Assembly (NCBI RefSeq): GCF_010093535.1
Contig: NW_022985233.1
Span: 165,245 to 177,394 of the forward strand
Direction of reading: 5' to 3'
Length of the DNA stretch: 12,150 bases
Source of the DNA: Lindgomyces ingoldianus
Lineage: Eukaryota > Ascomycota > Dothideomycetes > Pleosporales > Lindgomycetaceae
The position numbers were made by a program, and so were the translations under genes. The number at the start of each line of letters is the position of its first letter. Positions within the stretch are counted from its first letter, which is position 1. The notes below the pieces were generated by a model. It made no database searches, was not told the DNA's origin, and saw nothing but the letters and a program-made list of their open reading frames with translations. This document shows positions 8,278 to 12,150 of the stretch, piece after piece.

Positions 8278-8567
8278 TGTAATAATTCTACAAATTATTT
8301 TATCTTAGGTTGCTTAGATCCTATCTAAAGGGTCCCTGTATTAGCCCTAACTATAACTTAACCTAGCCCCCTGCAGTTACTTTTATTCCCTTATGTATTT
8401 AGTCGCACCTTACCTCTGTAGCTAGCTTAGTAGTTTTCTAATATCCTACGTACTAGGCCTATAGGTGTTATTAGTATTCCTAGGTCTCTAAGTCCCCACG
8501 CACTCCCATATGCCTCTAAGTAGATTTATACCGCATTTAGACCTATTGTCTTGCCTACGCCGTTACA
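8278..8567 (+). repeat. 3' LTR of element B (290 bp)
   Basis: It is collinear with 1379-1668, with no gaps. It starts TGTAATA and ends CGTTACA. It is the more mutated copy: by hand count 14 C-to-T and 7 G-to-A changes relative to the 5' copy, against 3 sites where the 5' copy carries the T. The small terminal stem persists as AATAATT/AATTATT, since both arms changed together. Confidence 0.95.
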
Positions 8568-8572
8568 ACCTA
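8568..8572. repeat. Target site duplication of element B, right copy
   Basis: ACCTA is identical to 1374-1378 and directly abuts the 3' LTR. Confidence 0.93.
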
Positions 8573-9180
8573 AACACTTTATAATAAAAAAAAAAAGCTT
8601 TACTTTACACTTTACTAAGTTCTGCTAACTTGCATTTAATATAGGCTTAAATAAGATAAGTCTAATTGCAGCCCTATATAACTCCCTCTTAACTAAACTA
8701 TAACACGCTATAGTAGAAGAACCCCTTCTAAACTATCTTAACGCGTATGCAAACCTAATTACTACCTATAATAATAACATAAGGTTCCTCCCTATATAAG
8801 CTCTAATACGCCCTTAAACTAGTGTAGTTATAAATAAAAACTTTAACATAATAAAAATTAATTTAAATTATGCTCTAATTAGTTCTAAAAAGTGTAAAGA
8901 TTATAAAAAAAAAAGTTAATACTTTAAGTGCAGTAAGCATAGTTATATTTTTTAAAACTGCTTTATTTCTTTTTTTTAAGTCTGCGCAAGTAGTGCTGCT
9001 AGCACTTATTAAAAATCTTTACTATTTTAATTTTATTTTTATAAGGGCTCTAACTTGTTTTTAAGCTTTAATTCTCTTTACTACTTTTAACATAGCTGCA
9101 GCTATAGCAGTAGAAGCCTGCAAAAAGGCTTGTCCTAGGGCTAAGTTGCCTCTTAGGACTAATTTAACACTAGATCTTTG
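8573..9180 (+). pseudogene. gag: Element A gag, 3' portion with zinc knuckle
   Basis: The frame set by the left part of gag continues here (AAA at 8572-8574) and reads as capsid-like sequence, with LIAALYNSLLTKL and EEPLLNYLNAYANLI and few stops. The zinc knuckle at 8920-8961 keeps the CX2CX4HX4C spacing: Cys1 is Tyr (TAC, 8920), Cys2 is intact (TGC, 8929), His is Tyr (TAT, 8944) and Cys3 is intact (TGC, 8959). A second, partial knuckle-like run (TGT at 8893, then TAT at 8902) lies just upstream. The reading becomes Ser-rich afterwards and fades near 9180-9240, where pol begins in a different frame. Confidence 0.75.
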
Positions 9181-10049
9181 CTAACTTATAGGCTAAGTCC
9201 CTTACTAATAACTAAAAGTACTAAGTTAATATTCTTATATATTTATAATAAGAAACTATATTAGCCCTAATATAAGCTTTTATTAACTTAGAAGTAAACA
9301 GCATAGGTTATATTAATAGAGAACTAGTGCGTAAACTAAATCTTTAATTAACACTGCTTACCTAAATAATTTACTTAACTAGATTTAATAGAAAATAACT
9401 TAAAAAAAGTTTTATTTTTTATACTATAACTGTTATAATTACCTACTAACACTATAAAGAGTAGATTAAACTCTATGTAATAAACATAAAATGTTATAAC
9501 CTAATTCTAGAATAACTATAGCTGTATTAGCATAAGGTTGCCTTTAATTACTAAGAGTAAGTTCTAAACTTTAACTTTTTTTAATGCTAAGATGTATGCT
9601 TACACTTACACCTAAATAACACTTAAATAGCACTTAATATAAAAGGTTTTTAGACCTACTCTTTAATAACCTAGAAAAGAACTACTTAAGTAAGGCTAAC
9701 AAGCTAGGCCTTTTACTAAGATAAGCTATATAAAATAATTTAATAACTGCCTAAACTTAAAGAAAAGAAAGCCTTTAAAAAACCTTTACCTACCTAATTT
9801 AGACATAAACTAGGACTTAAACAGCAGATAAACATCTGCTATATAGGACCTGCCCTATTTATAACTCTAGCTTAACAACTAGATTATAAAATCTACGCAG
9901 TTATAATTTCTAATATAGACTAAGCTTTAGCTTTTTAAAAACACACTAACTTAAAAACAATAGTTTTTTAAGACTACTATAACTTATTATATATCTTCTT
10001 TTAAGATAAGTCTAATAAGCTTTTAATACAACATTTATATAATTACTAG

Positions 10050-10760
10050 ATAACTTTTAAGCCTAGTAAACAACCTAGTTATAGGCTACTATATAAGATG
10101 TTACTAAATAAATTAAAAGTGCTCTAAAAATACTTTAATAAGAACCTAAAAAAAAGGTTTATTTAAGCTAGCTTTTTACTAGTAGCGTTACTTATACTAT
10201 TTATAAAAAAACTTAGAAGTAGGCTTTAATTTTATATTAACTACTAAAGACTAAACACTATTACTATTAAAAACTAATACTTAATTCTCTTTTTATAAGA
10301 AACTCTAAGCTAACTAAGTAAAGTAAAGTATTTTATAAAGTTAGATATTATTACTGCCTTTAATAAGCTAAAAATAGTAAAGAGTAATAAGTAGCTAACA
10401 GCGTTTTAGACCTAATATAGACTATTTAAGTACCTAGTAATGCCCTTTAGCTTAGCTAACACACCTAGTACTTTTTAATATTTTATAAATAACTTGCTTT
10501 AACCCTACCTAGATGTGTTCTGCACTATGTATATTAATAATATTTTAATTTATAGTAATAGCCTTTTAGAGCACAAACAGCATATACGCCTAGTGCTAAA
10601 GGCTATAAAAGAAGTAGGTCTGCAACTTAATGTAGATAAATATAAGTTCTACTAATTAAAGGTTATGTATTTAGAATATGTAATCTTTATAGATAGCATC
10701 TAAATAGACCTTATTAAGGTTTAGACTGTGCTAGATTAGTAATACCTAAAAAATATAAAA
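10050..10760 (+). pseudogene. Element A reverse transcriptase remnant
   Basis: Motif A reads KLDIITAFNKL with the catalytic Asp retained (GAT, 10344-10346). The following YLVMPFSLANTPSTF matches the Y-x-V-M-P-F-G-L-x-N-A-P-x-T-F signature of Ty3/gypsy RT. The YIDD box is YINN (10530-10541), both Asp lost through GAT to AAT. Downstream HIRLVLKAIKEVGLQLNVDK fits the helix after the active site. The enzyme is dead but its type is unmistakable, and it differs from element B's RT at many non-RIP positions. Confidence 0.9.
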
Positions 10761-10889
10761 AATATTTAAGCTTTTATAAAATTTACTAACTTTTACTAAT
10801 AATTTATTAATAACTTTTTATAGCTAGTAAGCTTTATAATTATACTTACTAAAAAAAAGATTTAATTTAACTTTAACTTAAATTACTAA

Positions 10890-11260
10890 TAGTTTTTTAA
10901 CTAGCTAAAGAAAGCTTTTACTAAAGCTCTAATACTCTGCTACTTTAACTTTAAACTACTAATACTTATAGAAGCTAATGCCTTAGACTATGTAGTAGCA
11001 GGAGTTCTTTCCTAGACTAAGCTAGACAGAACTATTAGGCCTATTACATACTTTTTAAAAAAAATAAGCTTTGCAGAAAGCAATTATAAGATCTATAATA
11101 AAAAATTGCTTACTATAGTATACTACTTTAAATAATAGCAACCTAAACTAAAAGGTGTAGCGCATCTAATATAGGTCCTATCTAACTATAAGAACTTGTA
11201 GTACTTTGCAACTACAAAATAACTTAGCTACTAATAAGCCTATTAGTTTAAATATTTATT
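10890..11260 (+). pseudogene. Element A RNase H remnant
   Basis: The frame reads LIEANALDYVVAGVLS, matching the ETDASDYAVAGVLSQ start of Ty3 RNase H with the catalytic Asp changed to Asn (AAT, 10977-10979). PITYFLKKISFAESNYKIYNKKLLTIV then follows the usual P-x-A-F-x-S-K-K-L...NYEIYDKELLAIV pattern, split here only for length in the family description. Few stops occur in this stretch compared with its surroundings. Confidence 0.85.
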
Positions 11261-11599
11261 TTATTTTAATTTTAAAATTACTTATTATTCTAGTTAAAAC
11301 AGAAAAAAACTAGATGCTTTTATAAAGTAATTTTAAAACATCTTTGCTTAAAAAGAAGTGTAAAAAGCTTAACACTAAACTTTACTTTAACTTAAGCTAT
11401 TTTTAAACCTTAACTTAAATAAAATAGATTAGATAATTAATTAAATTATTACTAATAAGTATTTAAATAATAAATTTATCTAAGAAACTTTAGACCTACT
11501 TTAAAACAGCGCTAGTTAGTTAAAGAAGGTAACACTAGCTAACTACAAAAACTAAAATAGTAAGCTATATTACTATAACTAACTTATAATTCTTAATTC

Positions 11600-12150
11600 T
11601 AATAAACTAAGAATTAAACTACTTTAAATTATACATAACTTGCCTGTTAGAGGACACCTAGGCAGAGAAAAGACTCTTAACCTACTACAGAGAGAGTACT
11701 ACTAGCCCTGCATGTTCTATACTGTACACTAATATGTATTATGTTGCTATACTTACTGTAAAGTAAAAGCCTTTTAAGAAAAGTATAATAGCCTGCTTAA
11801 ACTGCTTTTAATCTCTAAACAAGCTTAAAAAAACATATTAATTAATTTTATTATAGACCTACTTTTATCTAAAGAGTATATAAATATTATAGTAGTTGTT
11901 AATTACTTAACTAAGTATTAACACTTAATACAATATTCCTCTATAACTGCCTCTAATATAGCCTAGTTATTCTACTAATATGTATAGGTTTACTATAGCC
12001 TACCTAACATAATTATATTAGACAGAGGTACGCAGTTTGTCTTAGCCTTCTAGAACAAACTCTATAAATAGCTCTAAATTATCCTTTATCTATCTACAGC
12101 TTTTTACCTAGAGACTAATAGCTAGACTAAGAACATAAACACTATAATAA
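11600..12150 (+). pseudogene. Element A integrase remnant, truncated by window edge
   Basis: The zinc module keeps both His (CAT 11634, CAC 11655, H-X6-H) in the phrase HNLPVRGHLGREKTLNLL. Its CX2C has Cys intact at 11745 and Cys to Tyr at 11754. In the catalytic core D1 (GAC, 11856) and D2 (GAC, 12021, in LDRGTQFV) are intact. The Glu at the DX35E position is Lys (AAG, 12129-12131), a G-to-A change in TpGpA context. This domain is less mutated than B's integrase. The sequence ends 19 bases later, before any GPY/F motif or chromodomain could be seen. Confidence 0.9.

Larger units (their letters stand above)
1379..8567 (+). mobile_element. Element B: full-length RIP-degraded Ty3/gypsy chromovirus (7189 bp) nested in element A
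   Basis: Two 290-bp LTRs, a polypurine tract and a 5-bp target duplication delimit a complete element. Its single forward frame carries gag, protease, RT, RNase H, integrase, GPY/F motif and chromodomain, which defines a chromovirus within the Ty3/gypsy group. A possible antisense gene sits between pol and the 3' LTR. All coding parts are inactivated by in-frame TAA/TAG and by loss of catalytic residues. Because B splits A's gag and both flanks keep the duplication unmutated, B is the younger insertion and has not been rearranged since. RIP acted on both elements; whether in one or several rounds is not decidable here. Confidence 0.95.
227..12150 (+). mobile_element. Element A: RIP-degraded Ty3/gypsy LTR retrotransposon, interrupted, 3' end outside window
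   Basis: Seen: a 5' LTR (227-767), leader and gag start, a 7.2-kb interruption by element B (1379-8567), then the rest of gag and a pol in the order protease, RT, RNase H, integrase. Protease before RT and integrase after RNase H is the Ty3/gypsy (Metaviridae) order, not Ty1/copia. Excluding B, about 4.7 kb of A is in the window, and integrase runs off the right edge. Whether A had a chromodomain cannot be seen. In-frame TAA/TAG codons are frequent throughout, so A is dead. Its RT and integrase wording differs clearly from that of B, so A belongs to another family and is not a copy of B. Confidence 0.85.
9240..12150 (+). pseudogene. pol: Element A pol: protease, RT, RNase H, integrase (runs off right edge)
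   Basis: The frame through 9297, 10341, 10971, 11655 and 12021 is one and the same, offset by -1 (equivalently +2) from A's gag. It holds a protease-like VNS-x-GYINREL (about 9294-9326), a pre-RT region, RT, RNase H and integrase, all with RIP stops. No net indel occurs over 2.9 kb. Gag and pol in different frames may mean that the ancestor used ribosomal frameshifting, which many Ty3-type elements do, or that one indel occurred near 9180-9240. The 3' end of the gene and the second LTR are outside the window. Confidence 0.85.

Noticed and set aside
1..12150. tRNA, rRNA, CRISPR array or intact host gene
   Set aside because: No cloverleaf-like or rRNA-like sequence, no regularly spaced repeats and no long open frame were seen on either strand by eye.
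1..12150. Alternative genetic code or mitochondrial DNA as the reason for many stops
   Set aside because: Stops replace Gln, Arg and Trp alike, catalytic Asp and Cys are changed too, and the paired LTRs differ only by transitions. Mutation by RIP explains all of these; recoding does not.

Overview
The window is gene-poor, AT-rich DNA built almost wholly from two nested Ty3/gypsy-type LTR retrotransposons. Both are badly decayed by C-to-T and G-to-A transitions. The pattern (TpA in great excess, CpA and TpG scarce, CAG/CAA codons turned into TAG/TAA, TGT into TAT, GAT into AAT) is the signature of repeat-induced point mutation (RIP). RIP plus a chromodomain-bearing Ty3 element points to a filamentous ascomycete (Pezizomycotina), in an AT-rich heterochromatic block. 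The species cannot be told from the sequence. No intact host gene is visible. The longest clean reading frame (68 codons at 3832-4038) is a lucky stretch of the dead pol gene.

Layout. 1-226: AT-rich flank with a short repeat. 227-767: 5' LTR of the outer element (element A), bounded by the 10-bp inverted ends TGTAATGTTA/TAACATTACA. 768-1378: leader and first part of A's gag. 1379-8567: a complete inner element (element B) inserted in A's gag. It has two 290-bp LTRs (1379-1668 and 8278-8567), a polypurine tract and a perfect 5-bp target duplication ACCTA on both sides (1374-1378, 8568-8572). 8573-12150: A's gag resumes in the matching codon phase, then protease, RT, RNase H and integrase. The window ends inside A's integrase, so A's 3' LTR is not seen.

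Element B was a chromovirus with one long gag-pol frame. Read through the RIP stops, the same frame holds from about 2047 to 7221: gag with coiled-coil-like start and zinc knuckle, protease, RT, RNase H, HHCC/DDE integrase, GPY/F motif and chromodomain. Every checked landmark lies in one frame, so base transitions rather than indels killed it. The catalytic aspartates of protease, RT, RNase H and integrase have become Asn and the knuckle cysteines Tyr. Between pol and the 3' LTR lies a possible extra antisense gene (7680 to 7216, minus strand), tail to tail with pol. It is the most novel-looking item here but is not proven.

Element A is a different Ty3/gypsy family: its gag and pol lie in different frames. 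Its integrase keeps both catalytic Asp but the Glu is now Lys. The two LTRs of B differ at 24 of 290 positions by my manual alignment, all transitions, and 21 of the 24 put the mutated base in the 3' copy. RIP has therefore hit the copies unevenly.
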